A stretch of DNA of 61,654 bases from Hyphomicrobiales bacterium (GTDB lineage: Bacteria > Pseudomonadota > Alphaproteobacteria > Rhizobiales > Beijerinckiaceae), in NCBI GenBank assembly GCA_027487245.1, contig JAIYDY010000007.1:85018-146671 (forward strand), read 5' to 3'. Below the pieces are notes generated by a model. The model saw nothing but the letters and a program-made list of their open reading frames with translations. It was not told the origin of the DNA and made no database searches. A program made the translations under genes and the position numbers. Below, piece by piece: positions 16,931 to 28,770 of this stretch. Positions within the stretch are counted from its first letter, which is position 1. Each line of letters opens with the position of its first letter.

Positions 16931-18457
16931 ATGACGGGTTCGTTGCGCGCCGATGTGCAGAACGTGATGACGCGGCTGGGCGTGCCCGACAGCGCCTTTG
17001 CCAAGACGGGCCTCGCTGCCCGCACGCCCATCACCGGCGAGCAGATCGCGACCGTGCGCGAGCATACTCCTGATGAGGCCAGCGCCGTCATTGCCCGCGC
17101 CGATGCGGCGTTCCGGGCCTGGCGGCTGGTGCCTGCGCCGCGCCGGGGCGAACTCGTGCGTCTGCTCGGCGAGGAACTGCGCGCCGCCAAGGATGATCTG
17201 GGCCTGCTGGTCACCATCGAGGCGGGCAAGATCACCTCCGAGGGCCTCGGCGAGGTGCAGGAGATGATCGACATCTGCGATTTCGCGGTCGGTCTGTCGC
17301 GGCAGCTCTATGGCCTGACCATCGCCACCGAGCGCGCCAGCCACCGGATGATGGAGACCTGGCATCCGCTCGGCGTCTGCGGCGTGATCTCGGCCTTCAA
17401 CTTCCCCGTCGCTGTGTGGTCCTGGAATGCTGCTCTGGCGCTGGTCTGCGGCGATCCTGTGGTCTGGAAGCCGTCGGAAAAGACACCGCTGACGGCGTTG
17501 GCAACCCACGCCATCGTGGAACGGGCCGTAAAGCGTTTCGGAGCCGATGCACCCGAAGGGCTGTGCGCGCTGATCATGGGCGGGCGGGCGCTCGGCGAGA
17601 TTCTGGTCGACGATCCGCGCGTTGCCGTGGTTTCTGCCACGGGTTCGACCCGCATGGGCCGCGAGGTTGGCCCGCGTCTGGCAAAGCGTTTTGCACGCGC
17701 CATCCTCGAACTGGGCGGGAACAACGCCGCCATCGTGGCCCCGACCGCCGATCTCGATCTGGCGCTGCGCGGCATTGCCTTTGCTGCCATGGGAACCGCC
17801 GGTCAGCGCTGCACCACCTTGCGGCGGCTGTTCGTGCACGAGAGCATCCATAACGCTTTCGTGGCGCGCCTCGCAGCTGTCTATCGTTCCGTTAAGGTTG
17901 GAGACCCGCGCACGGCGGGCACCCTTGTCGGTCCGCTGATCGACAGGGCCGCCTTCGATGCCATGGAGCGTGCGCTGGGCGATGCCCGTGCCCATGGCGG
18001 TGTCATCCATGGTGGCCAGCGCGTTGCCGGCCTTGCCGGCGACGAGGCCTGCTATGTCACGCCGGCGCTGGTCGAGATGCCAACGCAGTGCGGTCCGATG
18101 CTGCATGAGACCTTTGCGCCGATCCTCTATGTCACGCGCTATCGGGCGCTCGAAGAGGCCATCGCGATGCAGAATGGCGTGGCGGCCGGCCTGTCATCCT
18201 CGATCTTCACGCTCGACATACGCGAAGCGGAGCGGTTCATGTCGGCGGCTGGTTCGGATTGCGGCATTGCCAACGTCAACATCGGACCTTCCGGCGCGGA
18301 AATCGGCGGGGCATTCGGCGGCGAGAAGGAGACCGGCGGCGGCCGCGAGGCAGGCTCCGACGCGTGGAAAGCCTACATGCGCCGCGCCACCAACACCGTG
18401 AACTACGGCACGACGCTGCCGCTGGCGCAGGGCGTGGTCTTCGATGTCGAGGGCTGA
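16931..18457 (+). CDS. Aldehyde dehydrogenase, ALDH7 (antiquitin) type
   Basis: NAD-dependent aldehyde dehydrogenase of 508 residues. The catalytic cysteine is C294 in GTAGQRCTTLR, the general base glutamate is in LELGGNNA, and VISAFNFPVAVWSWNAALAL and ETFAPILYV are the usual ALDH signatures. Antiquitin-family members (ALDH7A1, bacterial AmaB) oxidise 2-aminoadipate semialdehyde, in equilibrium with piperideine-6-carboxylate, to 2-aminoadipate. The retained C-terminal SGAEIGGAFGGEKETGGGREAGSD block is typical of this subfamily (positions about 455-478). It leads a long plus-strand operon that includes glutaryl-CoA dehydrogenase, which supports a lysine-degradation role. Confidence 0.92.
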   Translation: MTGSLRADVQNVMTRLGVPDSAFAKTGLAARTPITGEQIATVREHTPDEASAVIARADAAFRAWRLVPAPRRGELVRLLGEELRAAKDDLGLLVTIEAGKITSEGLGEVQEMIDICDFAVGLSRQLYGLTIATERASHRMMETWHPLGVCGVISAFNFPVAVWSWNAALALVCGDPVVWKPSEKTPLTALATHAIVERAVKRFGADAPEGLCALIMGGRALGEILVDDPRVAVVSATGSTRMGREVGPRLAKRFARAILELGGNNAAIVAPTADLDLALRGIAFAAMGTAGQRCTTLRRLFVHESIHNAFVARLAAVYRSVKVGDPRTAGTLVGPLIDRAAFDAMERALGDARAHGGVIHGGQRVAGLAGDEACYVTPALVEMPTQCGPMLHETFAPILYVTRYRALEEAIAMQNGVAAGLSSSIFTLDIREAERFMSAAGSDCGIANVNIGPSGAEIGGAFGGEKETGGGREAGSDAWKAYMRRATNTVNYGTTLPLAQGVVFDVEG

Positions 18458-18493
18458 CCGCGCAGTGCCGGCCCGATCGGGCGTGGTGCACGC

Positions 18494-19471
18494 ATGCTGA
18501 GCACGCGCCTGACCGAACGTCTCGGCATCCGCCACCCGATCATCAGCGCGCCCATGGCGTTTGCTGCAGGCGGGAAACTGGCGGCCGCCGTGACGCATGC
18601 CGGCGGGCTCGGCCTGATCGGCGGCGGCTATGGCGACGCGGACTGGCTGACGCGCGAGTTCGCCGCTGCCGGCAACGCCCGCATCGGCTGCGGTTTCATC
18701 ACCTGGTCGATGGCGCAGAACCCGTCCTTGCTGGACCGGGCCCTCGCCCATGCGCCTGTCGCGCTGATGCTGTCCTTTGGTGATCCGCGTCCCCATGCTG
18801 CACAGGTCAGGACTGCCGGTGCCTTGCTGATCTGCCAGGTCCAGACGCTGGCCCATGTCGAGGATGCGCTTGAGGCTGGCGTCGAGATCATCGTGGCGCA
18901 GGGCAGCGAGGCGGGCGGTCACGGGGCCAAGCGGGCGACGATGACGCTCGTGCCGGAAATCGCGACGCTGCTCCGGCGCCGTTCGCCCGATACGCTGCTG
19001 GTGGCTGCAGGCGGCATCGCGGATGGCCGCGGGCTGGCGGCAGCTCTCGCGCTGGGCGCCGACGGCGTGCTCATGGGCTCGCGCTTCTGGGCCTGCCGGG
19101 AATCATTGGCCCATCCTGGCCATCAGGCCGTGGCCGTGACATCGGATGGGGACCAGACGGTCCGGCAGAGCGCGACCGACATCGCGCGGGGCTATGATTG
19201 GCCGCCAGGTTTCACGGCACGGGTGATCAACAACCGCTTCGTGCAGGAATGGGAACATCGTCCCGACGAGCATCGCACGCGGGCCGGCGAACTGAGGGCT
19301 GCCTATCAGGCTGCCGTGGCAGCGGGCGATCCGGACCATGCCGGCGTCTGGGTCGGCGAAGCCACAGGCCTGATCGAGGATATCGAGAGCGCCGCTGCGA
19401 TCATCGAGCGCACCGTGGCCGAGGCCGAAGCGATCATCACGCGGCTTGGAACCCTCCGCGATGGGCGCTAG
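18494..19471 (+). CDS. Nitronate monooxygenase
   Basis: FMN-dependent TIM-barrel enzyme of 325 residues, class II nitronate monooxygenase/2-nitropropane dioxygenase family. Visible signatures are HPIISAPMAFAAGG near the N-terminus, the FMN-binding VAQGSEAGGHG around 136-146 and VAAGGIADGRG followed by GADGVLMGSRF. It oxidises alkyl nitronates such as propionate-3-nitronate; related proteins act as enoyl reductases. It lies 36 bp after the ALDH gene and 39 bp before gcdH. Its part in the surrounding acyl-CoA pathway is not obvious. Confidence 0.9.
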   Translation: MLSTRLTERLGIRHPIISAPMAFAAGGKLAAAVTHAGGLGLIGGGYGDADWLTREFAAAGNARIGCGFITWSMAQNPSLLDRALAHAPVALMLSFGDPRPHAAQVRTAGALLICQVQTLAHVEDALEAGVEIIVAQGSEAGGHGAKRATMTLVPEIATLLRRRSPDTLLVAAGGIADGRGLAAALALGADGVLMGSRFWACRESLAHPGHQAVAVTSDGDQTVRQSATDIARGYDWPPGFTARVINNRFVQEWEHRPDEHRTRAGELRAAYQAAVAAGDPDHAGVWVGEATGLIEDIESAAAIIERTVAEAEAIITRLGTLRDGR

Positions 19472-19510
19472 AGATTGTCCCGACATGTCGATCCGCAAAG
19501 AGGCCACATC

Positions 19511-20728
19511 ATGAGCGCTGTCCCCCAGACGAAATCCGCCAAGCCAGCCAAGGCCGTCTACAACTGGGAAGACCCTTTCCTGCTCGACGAGCAGCTCACG
19601 GAAGAGGAGCGCATGATCCGCGATACGGCGCGCAGCTTCTCGCAGGAGGTGCTGCTGCCGCGTGTGGCCGAAGCCTACATGGAGGAAAAGGCCGATCCGG
19701 AGCTGTTCCGCCTGATGGGCGAGATCGGCCTGCTCGGGGTCACGGTGCCGGAGGAATATGGCGGCGTCGGAGCCTCATATGTGGCCTACGGTCTGGTGGC
19801 CCGCGAGGTCGAACGGGTCGATTCCGGCTATCGCTCGATGATGAGCGTGCAATCCTCGCTGGTGATGTATCCGATCTATGCCTACGGCGACGAGAACCAG
19901 CGCAAGAAGTATCTGCCCAAGCTGGCCAGTGGTGAGTTCATCGGCTGCTTCGGCCTGACCGAGCCAGATGCCGGCTCCGACCCCGGCGGCATGAAGACCC
20001 GCGCCACCAAGGTCGATGGTGGCTATGTGCTGCACGGCTCCAAGATGTGGATCTCGAATTCGCCGTTTGCCGATGTGTTCGTGGTCTGGGCGAAATCAGC
20101 CGCGCATGGCGACGAGATCAGGGGCTTCATCCTTGATAAGGGCATGAAGGGCCTTTCCGCCCCCAAGATCGGCGGCAAGCTCAGCTTGCGCGCCTCGACG
20201 ACCGGCGAAATCGTGATGGACAACGTCTTCGTCCCCGAAAGCCAGCTCCTGCCAAACGTGTCAGGGCTGAAGGGCCCGTTCGGCTGCCTCAACCGCGCCC
20301 GCTACGGCATCTCGTGGGGCGTGATGGGCGCTGCCGAGGCCTGCATGGCGCAGGCCCGTCAGTATGGCCTCGACCGGCACCAGTTCGGCAGGCCGCTGGC
20401 GCAGACGCAGCTGTTCCAGAAGAAGCTGGCCGACATGCAGACCGAGATCGCGCTGGGCCTGCAAGGCTCGCTCAGGGTCGGGCGGCTGTTCGACGAGGGC
20501 AAGCTGCCGCCAGAGGTGATCTCGATCGTCAAGCGCAACAATTGCGGCAAGGCGCTGGATATCGCCCGCATGGCGCGCGACATGCACGGCGGGAACGGCA
20601 TCCAGATCGAGTATCACGTGATGCGCCATGCGGCGAACCTCGAGACCGTCAACACCTACGAGGGCACGCATGATGTCCATGCTCTCATCCTCGGCCGCGC
20701 CATCACCGGGCTTCAGGCGTTCTTCTGA
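19511..20728 (+). CDS. gcdH: Glutaryl-CoA dehydrogenase
   Basis: FAD enzyme of 405 residues that dehydrogenates and decarboxylates glutaryl-CoA to crotonyl-CoA, the final specific step of lysine, tryptophan and glutarate breakdown. The catalytic glutamate is E384 in [20 protein letters not shown] (381-400), the block that separates GcdH from other acyl-CoA dehydrogenases. Further signatures are [28 protein letters not shown] and [14 protein letters not shown]. The ATG has AGAGG upstream. It sits within a nine-gene run that also holds a CaiB-type CoA-transferase, the usual partner that makes glutaryl-CoA from glutarate. Confidence 0.95.
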   Translation: MSAVPQTKSAKPAKAVYNWEDPFLLDEQLTEEERMIRDTARSFSQEVLLPRVAEAYMEEKADPELFRLMGEIGLLGVTVPEEYGGVGASYVAYGLVAREVERVDSGYRSMMSVQSSLVMYPIYAYGDENQRKKYLPKLASGEFIGCFGLTEPDAGSDPGGMKTRATKVDGGYVLHGSKMWISNSPFADVFVVWAKSAAHGDEIRGFILDKGMKGLSAPKIGGKLSLRASTTGEIVMDNVFVPESQLLPNVSGLKGPFGCLNRARYGISWGVMGAAEACMAQARQYGLDRHQFGRPLAQTQLFQKKLADMQTEIALGLQGSLRVGRLFDEGKLPPEVISIVKRNNCGKALDIARMARDMHGGNGIQIEYHVMRHAANLETVNTYEGTHDVHALILGRAITGLQAFF

Positions 20729-20739
20729 GGTCGGCAACC

Positions 20740-21147
20740 ATGATCACGGCCCTCCGTGCAGGGCTGGTCTATGGCTCAGGCACCTTCGCACTCGGCTTCC
20801 TGCTTGGCACCCTGCGCGAACTCTGGCTGGGACCATTGTTCGGGCGTGATGCCGTCGTGCTCGTCGAAGGCCCTGTCATCCTGCTGGCGGCGTGGTTCTT
20901 TGCATGGTGGCTGATCCGCGGCCATGGCGTTGCGGGCTCGGCAGGCACGCGGCTCGCGATGGGTGCGGTGGCCTTCGTCGTGCTGATGCTGGGTGAGGCC
21001 GCCGTGGCCGTGTTCGGCTTTGGCCGCACGCTGGCCATGCATCTTGCGACTTACACAACGACCCAAGGCATGCTTGAAACGATGCCGCAGGTCGCCTTTG
21101 CCCTGTTTCCGCTGCTGCATCTGTTCCGCGAGAGGTTGACCGCATGA
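20740..21147 (+). CDS. Small membrane protein, unknown function
   Basis: A 135-residue protein with four hydrophobic segments (about 5-24, 40-60, 70-92 and 110-128). I do not recognise a family. It begins 11 bp after gcdH, and its TGA overlaps the ATG of the DapB-like gene by four bases (ATGA), so it is translated as part of the catabolic operon. A transport accessory or redox-linked membrane role would fit, but nothing in the sequence shows it. Confidence 0.75.
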   Translation: MITALRAGLVYGSGTFALGFLLGTLRELWLGPLFGRDAVVLVEGPVILLAAWFFAWWLIRGHGVAGSAGTRLAMGAVAFVVLMLGEAAVAVFGFGRTLAMHLATYTTTQGMLETMPQVAFALFPLLHLFRERLTA

Positions 21148-21959
21148 CCACTTCCCCTGTCCGCATCGTTCTTGCCGGCGTGTCCGGCTGGGTCGGCAAG
21201 GCGCTCGTCTCGGCGATCCATGCCGCGCCCGACCTCGTGCTGGTGGCTGCCGTCTCGCGCAATGCCGCCGGCAAGGATGCTGGCGACGTGGCCGGCATCG
21301 GGCCGATCGGCGTCATCGTCCATGCCACCATTGCCGAGGCGCTCGCTGCCCCGTCCGACGTGGTGATCGACTACACCAAGCCCGATGTGGTGAAGCATCA
21401 TGCGCTGACCGCGCTGGCGCGGGGCCGGCATGTGGTGATCGGCACGTCCGGGCTGACTGCAGCGGACTATGACAAGATCAACGTCGCTGCCGAGAGCGCC
21501 GGCAAGGGCGTTCTGGCCGCCGGCAACTTCTCGATCACTGCCACCTTGCTGCGCCGCTTCGCGCTTGAGGCGGCCAAGTATGTGCCCGATGTCGAGGTGA
21601 TCGACTATGCCTCCGCCAAGAAGCCCGACACACCGTCCGGCACGGGCCGGGAACTGGGCGAGCTTCTGGCTCAGGTCCGGCTTCAGGGGACCTCAAAGCC
21701 GGTTGAGGAGCTCGGCGGGGCGCGCGAGACGCGCGGGGCTGCGTTGGGCGAGCCCATCCCGGTCCAGGTGCATTCCGTGCGAATGCCATCTTTCGTATTG
21801 TCCTGCGAGGCCATCTTCGGCGCCCCCGATGAGCGGCTGGTGATCCGCCACGATGCGGGCTCGTCGGCGGCGCCCTATGTCGCCGGCACGTTGCTGGCGG
21901 CCCGCAAAGTGTCGGGCCTCGTGGGCGTCCGACGCGGTCTGGACCATGTCCTGACGTGA
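21144..21959 (+). CDS. DapB-like dihydrodipicolinate reductase family protein with altered active site
   Basis: A 271-residue protein with the DapB architecture: Rossmann motif GVSGWVG at 12-18, VIDYTKPDV and GTSGL in the cofactor domain, GNFSITATLL, then the KPDTPSGTG loop at 160-168. DapB reduces dihydrodipicolinate with NAD(P)H in lysine biosynthesis, and annotators would probably call this dapB. However the canonical E-(G)-HHRHK segment reads DYASAKK here. The two histidines (E. coli H159, H160) align with A156 and S157; the lysine (K163) aligns with K160 and the SGT binding motif is kept. The location inside a catabolic operon with 4-nt overlaps on both sides also argues for another cyclic-imine or related substrate. 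Confidence 0.85.
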   Translation: MTTSPVRIVLAGVSGWVGKALVSAIHAAPDLVLVAAVSRNAAGKDAGDVAGIGPIGVIVHATIAEALAAPSDVVIDYTKPDVVKHHALTALARGRHVVIGTSGLTAADYDKINVAAESAGKGVLAAGNFSITATLLRRFALEAAKYVPDVEVIDYASAKKPDTPSGTGRELGELLAQVRLQGTSKPVEELGGARETRGAALGEPIPVQVHSVRMPSFVLSCEAIFGAPDERLVIRHDAGSSAAPYVAGTLLAARKVSGLVGVRRGLDHVLT

Positions 21960-22756
21960 GTCTTGCGGCGTCGCCTGTCGCCGTCCGTGCCGGGGTGACC
22001 AGCACGGATCTGTGGAAGACGCTCGGCCTTGTGCTGATCCTGTTCGACCACTGGGCCTACTATATCCAGCCCGATCAGGACTGGATGCACGCGCTGGGTC
22101 GCGGTGCCTTGCCGATCTTCTTCTTCCTGATCGGGTTTGCCCGCACGCGGCACGTGCCGTGGTTCTGGATCGCCACGGGCGTCGCCCTGACAGGCCTCGA
22201 CTGGTGGCATGTGGGTGGCGATGTCAGCGATGTGACGCTCAACATCCTGCTGAGCTTTGCCCTACTGCGCTGGGTCATGCCATGGGTCGAGCGCCATATA
22301 GCCGTCTCAAGCTGGCGGCTGGCCGCGCTCGTCGTCGTGCTGTTGGCCTTGTCCTATCCGGCTGACCTCGTGATCGACTACGGCACCTCCGGCTGGCTTC
22401 TGGCGCTGGTTGGCCTGCTCCATCGCCGTGCGCTGGAGGCGGGCCCGGACAAGCCGCGTGATCCAGCCTGGCTGGCACGCCGGGCGGTCGGGGCCGTCGC
22501 CACCTTGCTGTTTGTCGCCAACGAGATTCACGACTACGAACTGGGCACAGTCGATGCCTTCATCGCGGCCGGCTCGATCATCCTGGTTAGCGGGTTGCTG
22601 CTCCGCTTTCGGCGGGTCGACATGGCCTGGCCGATCCCGCCCGCCGCCGGCGCGGCCTTGCGCTTCTGCGGGCGGCATTCGCTGGAAATCTATGTTGCGC
22701 AGATCATCGGGCTGATGGCACTGGGTGAGGTGCTCGATCTTTCGGAAGAGGAATGA
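21956..22756 (+). CDS. TraX-like multispanning membrane protein
   Basis: A 266-residue integral membrane protein with about eight hydrophobic segments. The N-terminal LGLVLILFDHWAYY, ALGRGALPIFFFLIGF and the C-terminal FCGRHSLEIYVAQIIGL match the TraX/acyltransferase-3-like family, in which F-pilin acetylase TraX is the best-known member. An O- or N-acyltransferase role is possible but the substrate is unknown. The start is GTG overlapping the DapB-like stop (GTGA), and the stop overlaps the CoA-transferase start (ATGA). A family usually unrelated to catabolism being embedded this tightly is unusual. Confidence 0.8.
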   Translation: MSLAASPVAVRAGVTSTDLWKTLGLVLILFDHWAYYIQPDQDWMHALGRGALPIFFFLIGFARTRHVPWFWIATGVALTGLDWWHVGGDVSDVTLNILLSFALLRWVMPWVERHIAVSSWRLAALVVVLLALSYPADLVIDYGTSGWLLALVGLLHRRALEAGPDKPRDPAWLARRAVGAVATLLFVANEIHDYELGTVDAFIAAGSIILVSGLLLRFRRVDMAWPIPPAAGAALRFCGRHSLEIYVAQIIGLMALGEVLDLSEEE

Positions 22757-23937
22757 CCATGGCAGGTCCGCTTCACGGCATCAGGGTTCTGGAACTGGCC
22801 CGCATTCTTGCCGGCCCGTGGATCGGTCAGCTCATGGCCGATCTCGGCGCGGATGTCGTCAAGGTCGAAGCGCCGGAAGGCGACGATACGCGCAGCTGGG
22901 GTCCCCCGTTTGTCGAGGCCGCTGATGGCGATGCCCTCTCGGCCGCCTATTTCCATTCCTGCAACCGCGGCAAGCGCTCGATCATCGCCGATTTCCGCGA
23001 ACCGGAACGGCGTGCGCTGGTGATGCGCCTTGCCAGCCATGCCGATGTGGTGGTCGAGAACTTCAAGGTCGGCGGGCTGGTCAAGTATGGCCTCGACGCC
23101 GCATCGCTGCGGGCGGCTTTTCCGCGTCTGATCTGCTGCTCGATCACCGGCTTCGGGCAGGACGGCCCCTATGCGGAGCGCGCCGGCTACGATTTCCTGA
23201 TCCAGGGCATGGCCGGGCCGATGTCGATCACCGGCGAGCCGGGCGGACAACCCACGAAGGCAGGCTATGCCACAGCCGACATCTTCACCGGCCTGTATGC
23301 CAGTGTCGGCATCCTGTCGGCGCTGCGTCAGCGCGACCAGACAGGCATCGGTGCCACGCTCGATCTGGCGCTGATGGACACGCAGATCGCGGTGATGGGC
23401 AATCAGGCCATGAACTATCTGGTCTCCGGCAAGGCGCCGGGCCGGCTGGGCAACGCGCACCCCAACATCGTGCCCTATGAGGTGTTCGAGGTGGCCGATG
23501 GCCACGTCATCATCGCCAGCGGCAATGACGGCCAGTATCGCAAGCTGTGCGAGGCTCTCGGCCAGCCGGAGCTCGGCACCGATGCGCGCTATGCCACCAA
23601 CAAGGACCGCATCAGCGCCCGCGCCGAGCTGGTCCCGGTCCTCAACGGACTGACACGCACCTTTTCCAAGGCCGACCTGCTGGCGCGGCTGGAAGTGGCA
23701 GGCGTGCCGGCGGGGCCGATCAACGGGATGGGCGAGGTGTTCGCCGATCCGCAGGTGGTGGCGCGCGGCATCCGCCGCGACCTTGCCGCACCGGCTGCGA
23801 GGGATGGCCGCATTCCCACGGTTGCCTCGCCGATCGTGATGGACGGCGTCCGTCAGGTTTCGGAGCGGCCCAGTCCGGGCCTCGGTGAACACAATCTCGA
23901 TGTTCTTCAAGATCCAGCCTGGGGAGGCCAGCCATGA
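22753..23937 (+). CDS. CaiB/BaiF (type III) CoA-transferase
   Basis: A 394-residue type III CoA-transferase. GIRVLELARILAGPW at the N-terminus, GADVVKVEAPEGDDTR, CCSITGFGQDGP, and the catalytic aspartate D176 in GYATADIFTG are all present. These enzymes move CoA between carboxylic acids through an aspartyl-CoA anhydride. Close to gcdH, the obvious candidate is succinate (or other) CoA:glutarate transfer, as in mammalian SUGCT; this is inferred from context. Overlaps of four bases join it to the TraX-like gene before and the ThDP enzyme after. Confidence 0.92.
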   Translation: MTMAGPLHGIRVLELARILAGPWIGQLMADLGADVVKVEAPEGDDTRSWGPPFVEAADGDALSAAYFHSCNRGKRSIIADFREPERRALVMRLASHADVVVENFKVGGLVKYGLDAASLRAAFPRLICCSITGFGQDGPYAERAGYDFLIQGMAGPMSITGEPGGQPTKAGYATADIFTGLYASVGILSALRQRDQTGIGATLDLALMDTQIAVMGNQAMNYLVSGKAPGRLGNAHPNIVPYEVFEVADGHVIIASGNDGQYRKLCEALGQPELGTDARYATNKDRISARAELVPVLNGLTRTFSKADLLARLEVAGVPAGPINGMGEVFADPQVVARGIRRDLAAPAARDGRIPTVASPIVMDGVRQVSERPSPGLGEHNLDVLQDPAWGGQP

Positions 23938-25625
23938 GCACAGCGGCGACGACGGGCGCCCAAGCGCGCACAGGGGGCCAGATCCTGGTCGATCAGTTGC
24001 TGCTGCAAGGCGTGCAGGATGTCTTCTGCGTGCCGGGAGAAAGCTATCTGGCGGTGCTTGATGCGCTGCACGACGCTGCCATCCGCATCACCGTCTGCCG
24101 GCAGGAAGGTGGCGCTGCGATGATGGCCGAGGCTGCCGGAAAGCTCACCGGCCGGCCCGGCATCTGCATGGTGACGCGCGGGCCGGGGGCCACCAATGCC
24201 TCACCGGGCCTTCACATCGCGAAGCAGGATTCCACACCGATGATCCTGTTCGTCGGCCAGATCGAGCGCGGCATGCGCGAACGGGAGGCCTTTCAGGAAC
24301 TCGACTATCGCGCCGTGTTTGGCAGCATGGTCAAGTGGGCCACCGAGATCGATGATCCGGCGCGCATTCCCGAAATCATCAGCCGCGCCTTCCATGTTGC
24401 CACGTCCGGCCGGCCCGGCCCGGTGGTGATCGCACTGCCCGAGGATGTGCTGACCGAGGCAGCGGTGGCCATGGATGCGACGCCGTGCGTGCCGGTCGAG
24501 ACGCATCCCTCGCTGACGCAGATGATCGCGCTGCAGAAGATGCTGTGGGCGGCGAAGGCGCCGGTTGCGCTGCTCGGCGGCTCGCGCTGGGACCAGCAGG
24601 CCGTGGACCGCTTCCGGGATTTCGCGGAGCGCTTCGACTTGCCGGTGGCCGTGACGTTCCGGCGGCAGATGCTGTTCCCGGCAGACCATCCCTGCTTTGC
24701 CGGCGATCTCGGGATCGCGCCCAATCCGGCACTGCTTGCGCGCATCAGGGAAGCCGATCTCGTGCTGCTGGTCGGCGGGCGACTGTCGGAGATGCCGAGC
24801 CAGAGCTATGCGCTGTTCGGCATTCCCGAGCCGGGTCGCACGCTTGTCCATGTGCATCCCGATGCCGGCGAACTGGGCCGGGTCTACCATCCGGCTCTGG
24901 CGATCAATGCCTCACCGACCGCCTTCTCGGCTGCGCTCCAGACCGTGCATCCGCCGCAGACCCTGCCATGGGCGGGCGCGGCCTTGGCCGCGCATGCGGC
25001 CTTTCATGGCTGGACGGAACAACCGGCAGCCATTCCCGGATCGTTTCATCCTGGCGAGGCTGTGGTCTGGCTGCGCGACCGGTTGCCGCCCGATGCGATC
25101 ATCTGCAATGGCGCGGGCAACTATGCCACCTGGGTTCACCGCTTCCACCGCTTCCGCCAGTTCGGCACGCAGGCGGCACCCACCTCGGGCTCCATGGGTT
25201 ATGGCGTGCCGGCAGCGGTCGGGCTCAAGCGCATCATGCCGGAGCGCACCGTGGTGGCGTTTGCGGGCGATGGCTGCTTCCTGATGAATGGTCAGGAGTT
25301 CGCGACGGCGGTACAGTATGAGCTGCCCATCATCGTGGTGGTGATCGACAACCGGATGTACGGCACCATCCGGATGCATCAGGAACTGCACTATCCGGGG
25401 CGGATTTCCGCAACGGAACTGAAGAACCCGGACTTTGCGGCCTATGCCCGTGCCTTCGGGGGCCATGGCGAGCGGGTCGAGACCACGGCAGAGTTCGCCC
25501 CGGCCTTCGAGCGCGCGCTGGCTTCCGGCAAGCCGTCGATCCTGCATTGCCTGATCGATCCGGAAGCGATCACGCCGTCCAAGACCTTGTCGAGCATTCG
25601 CGCCGAGGCGCTGGCGAAGCGCTGA
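23934..25625 (+). CDS. Thiamine diphosphate-binding enzyme, acetolactate synthase-like
   Basis: A 563-residue ThDP enzyme of the POX/AHAS family with three domains. The catalytic glutamate is E58 in CRQEGGAAMMAEA; the central domain spans about 195-330; the ThDP/Mg site starts at FAGDGCFLMNGQE (about 443-455) and is completed by DNRMYGTI. Family reactions include decarboxylation or carboligation of 2-oxo acids. There is no regulatory-subunit gene and the sequence is not a typical IlvB, so a catabolic 2-oxo acid decarboxylase is more likely. If the operon degrades 2-aminoadipate, 2-oxoadipate would be a natural substrate; that is speculation. Last gene of the operon. Confidence 0.88.
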   Translation: MSTAATTGAQARTGGQILVDQLLLQGVQDVFCVPGESYLAVLDALHDAAIRITVCRQEGGAAMMAEAAGKLTGRPGICMVTRGPGATNASPGLHIAKQDSTPMILFVGQIERGMREREAFQELDYRAVFGSMVKWATEIDDPARIPEIISRAFHVATSGRPGPVVIALPEDVLTEAAVAMDATPCVPVETHPSLTQMIALQKMLWAAKAPVALLGGSRWDQQAVDRFRDFAERFDLPVAVTFRRQMLFPADHPCFAGDLGIAPNPALLARIREADLVLLVGGRLSEMPSQSYALFGIPEPGRTLVHVHPDAGELGRVYHPALAINASPTAFSAALQTVHPPQTLPWAGAALAAHAAFHGWTEQPAAIPGSFHPGEAVVWLRDRLPPDAIICNGAGNYATWVHRFHRFRQFGTQAAPTSGSMGYGVPAAVGLKRIMPERTVVAFAGDGCFLMNGQEFATAVQYELPIIVVVIDNRMYGTIRMHQELHYPGRISATELKNPDFAAYARAFGGHGERVETTAEFAPAFERALASGKPSILHCLIDPEAITPSKTLSSIRAEALAKR

Positions 25626-25643
25626 AATGCCGCCATGGCGCCT

Positions 25644-25912
25644 TCAGAGCCGCCCTTGCAGCAGCGTGTAGAGCGCCATCGCCCCGATGACGCCGACGGC
25701 ACGGACCGGCATGGCCAGTGGCGGCATGCCGCCGCGCCGGACCGCAACGCAGGCCAGATCGAAGGCGAAGGCCACGCCGATGGGCCAGACGATGGGCGGG
25801 ATGCCGGCATCGGCCCATGGCGGATTGCGTGTGACGAACAGGGAGGTGCCGATGCCGGCCACCAGCATCAGCGCAAAGAAGGCATAGTCGAGCAGTCCGA
25901 GGCGGGTTGGCA

Positions 25913-25913
<1 letters not shown>
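25644..25913 (-). CDS. Small membrane protein downstream of ppdK
   Basis: An 89-residue protein with three hydrophobic segments (about 8-26, 38-58 and 67-85). No family recognised. Its ATG overlaps the TGA of ppdK by one base (TGATG), so it is very likely translated by ribosomes finishing ppdK. The coupling suggests expression with pyruvate phosphate dikinase but says nothing about function. Confidence 0.7.
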
Positions 25914-28597
<2,684 letters not shown>

Positions 28598-28770
28598 GAA
28601 GAACCCTCGCCTGATGGGGCCGCACGTCCGGCCCGGTCGCCCATGACGCACCGGCTTTCGCAGATGCGAGACAACGCAGCCCTTCTGTCAAAAAGCGGAC
28701 CACATTTCAATCGACCCTTTGTCGGGTGCATGGCTGAATGGGCGCTGAATAAGGCAGACGAGATGTCTTT

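Noticed and set aside
17640..17660. GGTTCGA-like sequence resembling a tRNA T-loop
   Set aside because: Inside the ALDH coding sequence, with no acceptor, D or anticodon stems around it.
18471..18482. Palindrome GCCCGATCGGGC between the ALDH and nitronate monooxygenase genes
   Set aside because: A self-complementary 12-mer without a loop in very GC-rich DNA, within a probable operon; too weak to call a regulatory site.
28663..28691. Sigma-70 promoter upstream of ppdK based on TTGACA
   Set aside because: The -35 is perfect but the hexamer at the right spacing (CGCATC) does not resemble a -10 element.
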